Assembly: GCA_012932295.1 (NCBI GenBank)
Contig: JAAONU010000003.1
Location: 32,784,361-32,848,360 of the forward strand
Direction of reading: 5' to 3'
From: Cyclina sinensis
Taxonomy: Eukaryota; Mollusca; Bivalvia; Venerida; Veneridae
DNA: 64,000 bases
The notes under the pieces were generated by a model. That model was not told where the DNA came from, ran no database searches, and saw only the letters and a list, made by a program, of their open reading frames with translations. The position numbers and the translations under genes were made by a program. Positions 1 through 11,410 of this stretch are shown here, one piece after another; within the stretch, counting starts at the first letter, position 1; the number at the start of each line of letters is the position of its first letter.

Positions 1-1714
1 AAACCAAACTTCGGAAAAATACCAATTAGGCTTTGAATTAGCTTGATATTTTCTCTTAGTTACCAGTGGGTGCTTTCAAGACAGATGGATCTGTATGAAT
101 ACATAATCTGAGAGTATGCATAGAAGTTATACTAACGCCAACGCGAGTCAAGAAACTGATAAATGAAAACAATGATAAAACTCTTACGTCGGCTTATTTT
201 TATTTGATGAATTTTCTAATAAATGTACACAATTAGGTTTCTTCACGTTGACTAAGAATACGCAAGTAATCATTCAAGTAATCGTTAAAAGACTTTGAGA
301 AATCAATAAATGAAATATCTCAAATATTTCAAAAAATATCTGTAGAAAAAGAAAAATTCTTGTAAATTTGGATATTTGGGGCAAACCGGATAAAAGGAAG
401 TGTTTTTCGCATATTTACTAGTTACAGAAAATCCACAATTTTTAAAATTTAATGTCTTTTAGTCACATTCTGTGGTTATTTTTGATCGTACTTATAAAGA
501 AAAAGTTCTGGAGAATCCTTTCTTATTGCAATTTACAGCTTGATAGGTGTTATCAAGTGGTAGAGCTCGATGGTACATATATATTTAAAAACACAATCAC
601 ACACTGAGACAACTGTCGATTTATAAAATCTCCGTCGACTGAGTTAATGTCGAAAGAACGTCAATGAAATGGTTTAAAGACGGTGTTTTGTAAATCTGGA
701 AATTCATTAGAAGAAGTTTGCAAAGCATGTGGGCGACCTGCGTGTTTTTGATGAATAAAACATAAGAAGGAGTCTCTGTCAAAGTTATATATGACACAAA
801 CATGACAAGACAGTTCGTTAAGACTTCTGGATTAAATTAACTGTAACAGCGTGTATAAGTTAAGAAATACTGGTCACGTGATTTTGCAAAAATATTTAGG
901 AATGTGTAACTATTTAATATATTTGATGTATAGTAAAGCTTTTTAACCCAGAATGTTAAAAAATATACCAAAAAAAAGATAAAGTAAGAATATTCTAAAA
1001 CTTTTTGGAGAACAGGTCTTGTATGTTTTTAAACATCGGCATATACAATGCACTGTTATTAATATAGCGAATCAGATGACAAAAAAGCTACAGACGAAAA
1101 CAGACGATTTAGCAGTTTTTAAAACATGATACTTATGACTAGGTTCATGGTGAAACCAAAGTACAGATAAGAATTAGCAATGAATGTTTAACAAACAGTA
1201 TAAATCTTGAATTAACAACAACTCGGTAATACATAAGTCTTTGGCCTTTACACATTAAAAATCAATGAACATAATTATGATGAATACATGGTTTTAATTA
1301 TCTGGCAAAATCAATAAAACAACAATTGACTTCACAATTTAAACATATATTAACACTAGAACTAAACTCACTAATACTTGAAAATCTAGTGGTAATTACC
1401 AAGTGAAAATATTTATCAGAATGCAGAATACACAAAAAGGCTTAAGGCATAAGACAAATTTGTTACATACCAATTTGTGATACATGAATATGTTTTAAAA
1501 ATTCTGATTGTGAGTCAAGACAAGCGAGAAACGAGGACGTTTTCTATTTAAAGATATATAATTTAATCCTGAGTCAGTTCCCTTCATATTTATGCACCGT
1601 GTCAACAATTCTTATAGAGGCTATAATTCTGACCAGAATGACCACAAATGGGAAGGCGGTATACACTATAATGACAAGTTTGTAAGTAAGAAGTTTGCAA
1701 AATTTCTTATTCCC
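1..1714. other. AT-rich DNA without recognisable gene
   Basis: No convincing coding exon, RNA gene or repeat was seen. Reading frames here are short (60-78 codons), have no recognisable domain and use AT-rich codons like their surroundings. Confidence 0.6.
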
Positions 1715-2100
1715 CAATTGATTAATTTTGTTCCGATGAAAGTGAAAATGTGCCGTAACTCACGGTTTCCTGATTATAGGTTATCCCTAGAATGTTCACA
1801 CCTCATCGGGGAGATACATCAAAGTTGATAACTATACCATTTTTCTTTCCTATAGAAATACTTCCTCGTGTATAGGAGTAATAAGTGGCACAATAGTTAC
1901 ATAGTTTCGTTTATTCATTTTCCTGGAAGTTGACGGAGTAGGCCAAAAATCATCAATCCCTAAGCGACAATATAAACGCGAAGAAACTTTTGAATAAATA
2001 AGCCAGTTCTGAATAAGCCAATCAATATTACGAAATGTGACCCAAGAGACACATTGGGACAAAAGCGTTCGCCACAACGTTCGATATTATATAAGTGAGT
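1715..2100 (+). promoter_or_regulatory. TATA-containing module, copy 1 of 4
   Basis: This segment is clearly related to segments at 19,610-19,970, 21,451-21,625 and 27,911-28,075, all in the same orientation. Shared blocks include 'CGCGAAGAAACTTTT', 'AATAAGCCAGTTC', 'AATCAATATTACGAAATGTG' and 'ACATTGGGACA'. It ends in TATATAA at 2,088-2,094. Similarity to copy 2 continues about 200 bp further upstream in weaker form. A tiny frame (ATG at 2,112, stop at 2,201, 29 residues) begins only 18 bases past the TATA box, so it is probably not translated from a start set by that box. A promoter role is inferred from the TATA box and the retained spacing. A decayed transposon would be the alternative. 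Confidence 0.45.
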
Positions 2101-2344
2101 ACCTAATTAAGATGTTTATGAAAATCTCAGCTGCAGAAGCAGTATCAATATTGAACACAACTGCATTTTTTGTTTCAATGTTTGAGTATGAAAGTAAATG
2201 AAAATAAATAAGAAACCGATGCAAATTTCAAAGACTATCTAAAATTATTTTAATTAATACGTAAAAAAACTAGAGACTGTTTTTGAGAAAAAAACAACAT
2301 ATGTCTCCCCCCCCCCAACCCGATTTCATTCACCATGAAAAAAA

Positions 2345-3142
2345 CTAGTTAAAACTGTATTCAAACTTGGACAAATCAAGGGCAGCAACTCTGCTAAAAT
2401 TCATCATACCACTATAAGCCAATAATATGTGTAGCTACACTTGCTTATAATCATTACTATGAAGTTTCGTCAAAACCTAACCAGCAGTTATGGATATATG
2501 CCCAACTGTATTCAAAGTTGGACTAATCAAGGGCCGTAACTTTGCTAGGAATCACACGACTAGAACAAGACAAAATGCATAACTTCTGTCGCTTATCGTT
2601 ATTCCTGTGAAGTTTCCTAAAAATTCAATCAGCGGTTATGGAGATATGCCCAAATGTATTCTTACTGAGACAAACCAAGAAATTATCAGGACAAACATTC
2701 TGACCAAGATTTATTTAAAATGGGTCAAAGATGTGACCTCTATAGTGTTAAAAAGGTTTTCCTATGATTTTACCCAGTGACCTTGTTTGTTACCCCGCAT
2801 GATCCAGATTTTAAATTCTTCTAATGTTTCATTGGGATGAGTATACAGGCTAAGTTTGATGAAGATCCGGGCAAAAATATGGTTTCTTCAGTGAAAAAGG
2901 GTGTTTTTTTATCATTGGACCCAGTCACCGATTTTTTGACCCCATGTAACCCAGTTTCGAACTTATGTTACTGAGACTAACTTTCTGATCAAGTTTCATT
3001 AAGATCCAATTGAAATTGTAGCCTCTAGAGTGTGTACATGCAAAATTTGAACGGACGCCGGACTGACAGACGGACGACGGACGCCATACAAAATAGCTTA
3101 CTAAATGCTCACCCTGGCACTTCGTGCAAGGTGAGCTAAAAA
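2345..3142 (+). mobile_element. Bivalve core-repeat element (pearl/Helitron-like), element 1
   Basis: The left part has about two and a half units with a period near 150 bp (starts near 2,353, 2,505 and 2,652, 'CTGTATTCAAA.TTGGAC'). The right part shares 'TAGCCTCTAGAGTGT' with element 2. A degenerate GGAC/GACGG stretch (about 3,051-3,095) is followed by a compound hairpin: GCTCACC (3,107-3,113) pairs with GGTGAGC (3,130-3,136) and encloses GCAC/GTGC. The element then ends CTAAAAA. No coding capacity is seen. The family name is from known bivalve elements; the left border is uncertain. Confidence 0.7.
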
Positions 3143-5240
3143 CCAGCTGTACGCCATAAGTTAAAAATATTTAAAACTGTTTTTCTCTAAAATTTCACCT
3201 AGGTTTTGTACAATTTTATTGTATAATTTTAAGTAAAATATGGCTGTAAAATACGACTGTTCTCTGGACGAAATCGATAGCGCGCTGGAAAATCAAACGT
3301 AATTATATGTTTGAAAGCAGGTAACCTTGAGATTAATAGAACTCAGACTAAACAATATAAGAAAATAAAGAACAACGGTTATTCTGTAAACAACTGACAG
3401 TATGCAGGCAATACTCTATGTTTTAGGATGTCTATACCAGAAAATTTCAACATTGTCCATCATTTCGATGTGTAACGTAGCAACGACTAAACACACCTAA
3501 ATGTTTCATAGTTCTTTTAATTCTGAGCCGTAACTAAACATTCTATATATAACATATTTTCAGTTTTCCAGCCTTCATCCTAGCTCTAAACCCTCTCTCT
3601 CTACCCTTTTCCTTTTCTATCCCCCCGCCTTCCCACACCCCTCCTCCCCGCCGGACCCAGCATTTAACTGCTCCTGGGGCATGGGAATTAGCTGGTCGAG
3701 TTCTTTGTTTTTCTGACAGGTAGTCTGTTGTTACTCATACTAGACGCTAATTTACTTTTCATCATGTACATCTTTGACAGTTACATGTCATTTCGGTTTA
3801 GGTGCATATTCTCTATAAAGTTATCTTACACTATTGATCCATAATAAGTTTTTAAAATTCTCCCCAATTTCAAATGAATTTACAATTTTAGTCGAGGTTA
3901 ATGGCCATTACACTACAGAAGCAACATACGAGAAAGAGCATCATTAATTAAATAATATTTAAAACTACTTAAACTTACAGTTTGCAGCGAGCAATCCTGT
4001 TACATAGTGTATATTCTTTTATTAAAGAAGAATTTATTTAATCATTTGGAATATATGAAATTACAAAAATTCATTTAGTATTTTTTACATTTCTTGACCT
4101 TTATCTTTATTTAAAAACAAATAACTATTCAGAAAGTACAGTTTAATTAAAAAGCTATCGTCACATTTTCTTTTGTTTAGAGCCCTGAAATTATCAACAA
4201 AAATCTCAATTCATCTCTTGCAAAGTCATTTTTCATCTTTGTCAAGAAACCATATCATTATTACTTTCGTTTTAACCACAGAGAAACATACTGATGTGAA
4301 AATCTAACTTAGGAATACCTATACGCATCAAATAAAGGTAGTCTATACGTATATAACACTGTGTTATTTTAGGTTCATGGGTAATGTACCATAGATTATG
4401 CCCTTCGGTTATAAAAATACAAAGAGAGGGACAATTCGTCATCATATCTCTTTACAAATACAAAAAAAGTAAGTTCTATATAAAAGACCTAAAGTGTTAA
4501 AGTATTATTCATTAACAACATCAGTAAAAAGTAAGCACAACCAAACTTATTCTGCAGCCACTTTAACAGAATACGGACATTCTTGCAAATAATTTGATTC
4601 GAACGATTTATCCCTTAAATTAAGATAAAATGTTTCGGTGACCAACTCAGTAACACTGCCTACTTGCATTTTCGCGAAGACCATACGCACGCACTACAGC
4701 ATGTTAGATAGCGGCTAAAACAAATATAATCATTAACTCAATTCTTAATTTCCATGACTAAAAACAACGTAAAATCAAACGGGATTTACTGTCACGTATG
4801 ACACTACTTTCAACTATATTAACGTACATGATTGTCATTATGCACATCATATATGACCCGAAGGAATTATTTAGATATTCATTGTAAAGGTCCACTAGAC
4901 AATAATACCTACCATTTTTTCAAAAAATTAAGAGAAATGCTTTAACTCAAGAAAATACTAAGGTATTTACTGTATACGCCTATGTTAAAGGCATTTATAT
5001 AATAGCCGACGTCGTGGGCGTGTAATAAAGCCGTGCTGTATTTTTGATATAACACTAGTGTAATAACACTTTGACGTCAACGTCATTAACGATACGCTTA
5101 TGACGTTCGCTCGTATACGTACAAAACAAGTAGTTTTTGTGCGTTTCTGTCATCATTAACTTACAACACTTCTATGATATAAATAGAACATTTTATTATA
5201 TACTTATAAGTGAAATATTGAGAAATATTGATGAAAGAAA
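3143..5240. other. AT-rich DNA without recognisable gene
   Basis: Nothing coding was recognised. A C/T-rich tract lies at about 3,585-3,660. The rest is low-GC sequence with short chance frames. Confidence 0.55.
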
Positions 5241-5245
5241 ATGCG

Positions 5246-5325
5246 TATTTTCATTTTCCGTACTTTCACTGTAAAAAATTATTTTTCACTGCAGTGAAAC
5301 ATATTTTCCGTATTTTCACTGGTGT
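5246..5325. repeat. Palindromic cluster with repeated TTTCACT motif
   Basis: Two near copies of 'TTTTCCGTA(C/T)TTTCACTG' (near 5,256 and 5,307) flank a perfect 16-bp palindrome, TTTCACTGCAGTGAAA, at 5,284-5,299. This could be the end of a decayed DNA transposon or a protein-binding site. No matching far terminus was found. Confidence 0.5.
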
Positions 5326-5430
5326 CTTGCCGGACTACTTTCTTCTAAATTTAGCCAATACTCAAAATTAAAGGGTAATTCTTTCGAGTCGTAAGGTCAA
5401 AAACGAGAGAAAGTATATAATAAACAGAAA

Positions 5431-5471
5431 ATTCAAGTTTTTTTCTATAAATACGAGAAAAAAACTTGAAT
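5431..5471. repeat. Perfect 16-bp inverted repeat (hairpin)
   Basis: The arms are 5,431-5,446 (ATTCAAGTTTTTTTCT) and 5,456-5,471 (its exact reverse complement), with a 9-base loop. It lies about 130 bp from the palindrome at 5,284 and may mark the same decayed foldback element. Because of the T/A runs it is not a Rho-independent terminator in this eukaryotic context. Confidence 0.75.
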
Positions 5472-6594
5472 ATCCTCTAAATATTCGTCGTTATGATTTA
5501 TTTATTACACTCGTTATTATAAAATGATAAAAACTCGGCAGAGCCTGATTTAATCGTTTTCAAGTATCTCGTGCAATAAATCTCGTATTACATGACCACT
5601 CATTTAATATCCTCAACATATAAAACACGTGATACTAGAATTTGTAAAAAAGGAGCTAAGGTTGAAGTATCTAGGTCAGTTAGACAATGATTGAAACCAT
5701 GTTTTAGACTTCTGGGCATTGTGTGTTCATGTTAGAAAGTTTTGAAGTTTTCCTATAATTACTTTGTTTCACATTTAACCGTTTGGACAGATAAAATGGA
5801 ACGAAAACTTGGCAGTTTTGGATAATTTTGGTGTATGTCTGCCATTAAATATAAATGCCACAGGCACTGCTGATTTTCGAACATTTTCGTAGACATTTGA
5901 ATTTGAAACCTCGGGTGAGATCAGAAAATTATTTGAACTATCTTGGTAAACGTCCATTCAACCCTTGTGATTTTTAAAAAAAAAATTGTCCATTTGTTTT
6001 GCCATCTTTACAAAAAGACTTTGGCTGAGTCTTATACAAAGAAACCGCTGCGTAGTTTCGTCACTATTTATCACAAACAATAGTAGTCGATGTTATTTTG
6101 AAGCTAACTGTTTATTAAATCTAGTACTCAGGTGAGATTAAAATGCACACAACGTACAACGTTTTTATCAACAATTAATCTGGAACCGCTTTCAAGAAAT
6201 TGAAAGGACTTAAAATCTATGGTACTGTGGACCATGTTTAAAAATACCATATAGTGCTTTGACAAACATCTATGAAATAAAGTCTCGTTGAAGCAAATGG
6301 TTTTAATCGGTATCAGCATTTATAATAATATCGTTAGAACCAATTTTAAATCATTATGAAAGTGAACATAAAGTGTTGTCCTCGTAACTAAAAACCCCGT
6401 TGTTTTAAGCTTTTGAAGTGACAGTGTTTATTACACACAACAACCAATCATAAAAATGCATACCTCTTATATTCGAAGAAAAGTAGCCCAAAATGAGAAT
6501 ATACATATTAACATATAACTAATGATGAGTCATCTAAGCGAACACATTGCACAAGGTTATTTGATCACAAAATTGTATTCTAGACAATTTGCAC

Positions 6595-6790
6595 GACAAG
6601 TTTTGAAAACAGGAAGGCGAAAAATGCAGGTATTGCGTTTGTGATAAGGCAGTCTCATAACATGCCCGCGACACCATGGTAACTTGGAGATGTCTAATCT
6701 TAGCTTCCAGAAGACAATATCATAAAACTGCGTTCGCAAATATAAACTGGAAAGGAAATCAATTTACTGCCAATAGAATATTACATGTAT
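6595..6790 (+). repeat. Conserved dispersed module, copy A
   Basis: This aligns with 13,203-13,385 in the same orientation. The best block is 'ACACCATGGTAACTTG' followed by G or C and 'AGATGTCTAAT', then 'AGCTTC'. Outside the core the copies have drifted by substitutions and small indels. The two copies share no reading frame of note. It may be an old duplicated regulatory segment or a transposon relic. Confidence 0.55.
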
Positions 6791-6859
6791 GGTCAGAAAT
6801 GTGTGTGCGAGTGTGTTATTTTGAATTTCATTGTTTTGAAGCTGAAGTCGTGCGTTAAT

Positions 6860-8825
6860 CATTGCATCTTTCTACTTCTGTTCCATTAGTTTCAGTTTAA
6901 TCCGAAGTTCAATGAAAATGCAGTTCTTTACATTTTTAATTATTTCGTTCTGTTTCATATTTCACTGTAACTGACAGACTAACGTTTGAATAATATGGAA
7001 AAAATTTAACAACATTACAATGTGAGCCAAAAAACAACTTTCTAGTCTGATAAAATAAACCTTGCTCTTTTTTTATATAAAACGTATATAAACATTTTAA
7101 GCAAAATCGTAAACCAGTTGTTTTTTTTTTTAATCAAAAAGTGTGATCCATTTTTTTTTTATATAAAATTGTCTTTTTTCATAAATCAAACTGTTTTCTT
7201 AAGTTTAACAATAACCGTTTCTTACTTACAACATAATAATACTATCTCCCCATGATTCCTCTGGTCTGTTGCCGTCGTTTGGACCTTGGCATAAGAACAA
7301 GGTAAACTGGAATTTGCAGAACATAATTAAATGTTTTTTTTTCTAGTACAACTACGAGTTTCAGAATCATCCTACTCCTACGCATTCACTGACTTATTCT
7401 TATCTCATTAGCCATCACAATAATGATGACTTGTTTCAGCATGTTTCTCAATTTATTTATTTCAATACAGATCACAAAGGACTGCAAAATCACCAATTTA
7501 CGAGAAATGGTAAATTCATATCTCATACAGTTGTTTACAATCTACGTAAGAGAGACAACTGTTCCGTTTTAGTTGGGGAAAAACGCCATTCATTCTTCCA
7601 GTGATCATAAGGTATAATCTGCTCAAGTTCAGTCGAGTTAAGTGCTAACCCTCATTGCTGTGTAAACTTTGTTTGCAGTGTTCTTACGCCTGCTGGATAG
7701 AAATTAATCAAAAATGTGAATCAACTTATGTAAAAAAAGCGTAAAAAAGATGAAAATACCGAATCTTACTAATAAATACAAGTATTGAAACAATCATGTA
7801 AAGTGCCCTATATCAGTGTTACATTTTTTAAAGCTTATTTTGTAAACTAAAACATATCCAGCTTATCGAGAATCAACGTAAGTATCGAGATTTCACTGTC
7901 TTTCTGGAAATATATTGTTATCTGTTCCCCTACATATAATTCGTAACCTTGTATGGGACTAGGTACAATGGTAGGATACTACGTCATCGAACGCCTGTTT
8001 TATGCTCCCACGGACGGTTTTTTTGTCAACAATCCATCGCTTGAAAGGTAAAACAGTCTTTTTCAATAAGAAATCTGTAGTTGCAAAAAAGGATGTTGTG
8101 CACCGAAGATTGGCTGGTGTAGTTTGTATTTACGTAAAGAATTCTAATAATGTAATATTCTAGTTTAGGCCTGAAAACGGGTGAAAGGTTTTTCCAGCAT
8201 GCATCCAGAAATTGTTGATCCGCGAGAGAGAATAAAACAGGTGCGCGATGACGTATTATCCTACCATTGAGTTACTTGTCAGCGAACGTACGGAAAAACA
8301 CTGACAAAAAATTTTAACCAACTCGCAAAAAATGTTGAACAAAAAGGACAGAGAAGAAAAAAAGTAAGAATCATTCGAGAATTACAAAAACAGCCTGTGC
8401 CTAGGATTTTCATAAAAATGACTGTGAAAAATTGTGATGAAAGAAAAAACAAGAAATATCTAATTAAAGTTATTTTGGTAGGCATTTCAAATGCATGACA
8501 AAAAATTGTTACGCAGTTCACTTATCAATAGTAATGGTATGGTGAAGATAAGGTGAATAACTGAATAATCCTTTTTAAAGACATGATGTGATATTTAGTG
8601 AGACCGTAGGTAGATAAACTGAACTATTCTCCGATATCATCACACAGCAAATATTTTATCTTAAGACGTAGCAGATAAACAAAATGTAACTCGATGTCTC
8701 GATGTTTTGATATTCAGTAAAATGTATAGATATTACAACCTATGCAACACTATCTTTTATCTGCTCGTCTATTTCTTTTTCTTTATAAAAAATACAGAAG
8801 GAAGTAAACCGGTCCTGTTTATAGA
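6860..8825. other. AT-rich DNA without recognisable gene
   Basis: T-runs occur around 7,070-7,190. Short frames, including a minus-strand one at 8,279-8,521 rich in Phe and Cys, look like chance reading of AT-rich sequence. No RNA gene was seen. Confidence 0.55.
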
Positions 8826-8888
8826 CAAGAGGGCCATGATGAGGGCCACGCTCACCTGAGTATGACTGCTTTTAACAAAGTTGCTATG

Positions 8889-10470
8889 GACCTGGTTAAT
8901 TGACCCCAGATGACTTATATTCAAACTTGACCTAGAAATTATTGAAACAATCTCTTTGACAAATTTCCAGGATATTTGGACTGAAAAAGTAGCATCTAGA
9001 ATGTTATCAAGGTTTCTCGATATTTAGGCTCTGTGACTTAGTTTTTGACCCCAGATAACCCATATCCAAACTTGAGCTACAAATCATCAAAACAATCTAT
9101 CCGACAAATTTCCAGGACATTTGGACTTAAAATGTAGCCTCTAGAGTGTTGAAAAAGTTTTTCCATATTTGAGCTCTGTGACCTAGTTTTTGACCCAGGA
9201 TGACCCATACTCCAACTTGAGCTAGAAATCATCAAAAAAACCTGTCTGACAAATTTCTAGGATATTTGGACTGAAAATGTAACCTCTGGAGTGTAAAAAA
9301 GTTTTTTACATATTTGTACCATGTGACCTAGTTTTTGATCCCAGATGACCCATATCCAAATTTGAGCTAGAAATCATTGAAACAACCTCTCTGACATATT
9401 CCAAGGACATTTGGACTAAAAATGTAACCTCTAGAGCTTTTACAAGGTTTTTCTACTTTCGGGCTCTGTGACCTTGCTTTTGACCCCAGAGAACCTATAT
9501 TCAAAACTGAGCTAGAAATCATCCATAGAATCTTTCTGACAAATTTCCAGATTATTTGGACTGAAAATGCTACCTTTAGAATATTAACAAGGTTTTTCCA
9601 TATTTGGACTCTATGACCTAGTTTGTGACCCCAGATGACCCATACTCGAACTTGATCTAGAAATCCTCAAGGCAATTTTTTTGACAAATTTCCAGATTAT
9701 TTTGGCTGAAAATGTAACCTCTAGAGTGTTAAAAAGGTTTTTCTATTTTTAGGCTCTGTGACCTAGTTTTTGAACCCAGATGACCCATATTTGAAGTTGT
9801 GCTAGAAATCTTTGAAGCAACCTTTCTGACAAATTTCCAGATTATTTGGGCTGAAAATGTAATCTCGAGAGTTTTAACAAGATGTTTCTATTTTTGGGCT
9901 CTGTGACCTTGTTTTTGAACCAAGATGACCCATATTTGAACTTGAGCTAGAAATCATAGAAGCAACCTTCCTGACAGATTTCCAGATTATTTGATCTAAA
10001 AATGTTACCTCTAGAGTGTTAACAAGGTTATTCAATATAAAGGCTCTGTGACCTAGTTTTTGACCCCAGATGACCTATATTTGAACTTGACCTAGAAATC
10101 ATTAAAGCAACCTTTCTGACAAATTTCAAGATTATTTGGGCTGAAAATGTAACCTCTAGAGTGTTAACAAGATTTTTCTAGTTTTGGGCTCCGTGACCTA
10201 GTTTTTGAACCCAGATGACCCATATTTGATTTTGAGCTAGAAATCATCATTAGAACATTTCTGACAAATTTCCAGGATATTTGGACTGAAAAAGTAGCCT
10301 CTAGAGTGTTAAAAAGGTTTTTCTATATTTGGGCTCTGTGACCTAGTTTTCCAACCCTGATAACCCATGTTCGAACTCGTCCTAGATATTAATAAGACAA
10401 ACATCCTGACCAAGTTTCATGACAATTGAGGCAAAAATGTGACCACTAGAGTGTTAACAAACCAATTGTT
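8889..10470 (+). repeat. 145-bp tandem array, about 11 diverged units with no net indel
   Basis: The anchor 'GACCTAGTTTTTGAC' starts at 8,889/8,890, 9,035, 9,180, 9,325, 9,470, 9,615, 9,760, 9,905, 10,050, 10,195 and 10,340. A second anchor, 'AAATTTCCAG', falls at 8,961, 9,106, 9,251, 9,396, 9,541, 9,686, 9,831, 9,976, 10,121, 10,266 and 10,411. Every interval for the second anchor is 145 bp although the units differ by many substitutions. 145 is not a multiple of three, so coding constraint is not the cause. Confidence 0.92.
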
Positions 10471-10471
10471 A

Positions 10472-10518
10472 ACGGACGGACGGACGGACGGACGGACAGA
10501 CGGACGGACGGACGACGG
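10472..10518 (+). repeat. (GGAC)n tetranucleotide microsatellite
   Basis: GGAC repeats with a few interruptions lie between the 145-bp array and the terminal hairpin of element 2. This is the usual position of such a stretch in bivalve core-repeat elements. Read on the minus strand it gives a spurious Val/Arg/Pro/Ser-rich peptide. Confidence 0.95.
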
Positions 10519-10573
10519 CCAAAAGGTGATCACAAAAACTCACTCTGTCACTACGTGACAGGTGAGCTAAAAA

Positions 10574-11410
10574 CACATGTGCGGCGTGAAGACTCAATAA
10601 CTGTCTATCAGTATCACGTTTTGGCTTAAATGTGATCGGTAATGGGCCAATCACACTTCAGGCATTTTATAAGTCATATAATAAACACGAATAAGTTAAA
10701 TCAGATGCAGTGAAAGAACAAACCCACACGTAGGAAAAACACTGCAGTTGTGTTGAAAACAAGCAGAGGTAAAAACAATACAGACTCTTTTTCATGAAGC
10801 GAGACAGACTGTGTCCCTTTAGGACAAGCTGATAATTCTATACATACTGCAGCTGCAGTGTCTGAAGGTAGAGAAACTGTTACTTTTAAGCCGAAACAAT
10901 AATTATATGAATGTTTAACATTTGTTAAGGTCTTTGACATTTATTGTAAGACTTGGTCTTCCAAGCAGTATGATAAAATAATTTGAATGTAAGTAAGCAA
11001 GAGATAAAGCATGTACTGTATTCGCCAAAGCATCAGCTGCTGGATAATCTTAATTATGGTATAATAAACATGTACCATAAGCTTAAAGAGAAGTGATAAC
11101 TAGCTTTTGCCGGGCAAAATCCGTTTGCATAGCATAGTGTCTTGGTAAATAGTGTTAAATGAGTATAACAGGGGCTAAAATCATAAATTATCTCAGCTTA
11201 ACATTAAAGTCAAAAACATTTTTTTAATGAAGAAAAATTGCATTTAATTAAAGTACTAAACTTTTGCACACTCATCATTAAATTTTCCTTAAAAGGATAT
11301 TGAATATAAGAGTTTTTAAGAGTTTTAAAAGTAAAAACGGTTAGTAAGTTTTGATAATACACATTTATCTCAATTTGATAAAAAATGAAACAGAAACAAG
11401 AAATAAGAAT
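10574..11410. other. AT-rich DNA without recognisable gene
   Basis: A minus-strand frame of 79 codons (10,701-10,940) has no recognisable domain. Nothing else was identified. Confidence 0.5.

Larger units (their letters stand above)
8826..10573 (+). mobile_element. Bivalve core-repeat element (pearl/Helitron-like), element 2
   Basis: The left end is 'AAGAGGGCCATGATGAGG' with GCTCACCTG at 8,850-8,858. The body is the 145-bp array (8,889-10,470), followed by a (GGAC)n stretch and a right end with nested hairpins: CTGTCAC (10,545-10,551) with GTGACAG (10,555-10,561), inside CTCAC/GTGAG. The last bases are CTAAAAA. CAGGTGAGC at 10,559-10,567 is the exact inverse of the left-end GCTCACCTG. There is no transposase, so it would be non-autonomous. 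The layout left end, core repeats, tetranucleotide microsatellite and hairpin end matches bivalve pearl/CvA-type elements. Confidence 0.8.

Noticed and set aside
5431..5471. Intrinsic bacterial terminator
   Set aside because: Stem is A/T only, no bacterial genes are around, and the sequence context is eukaryotic.
10469..10654. Minus-strand frame ending in Ser-Val-Arg-Pro repeats
   Set aside because: Translation of the (GGAC)n microsatellite.
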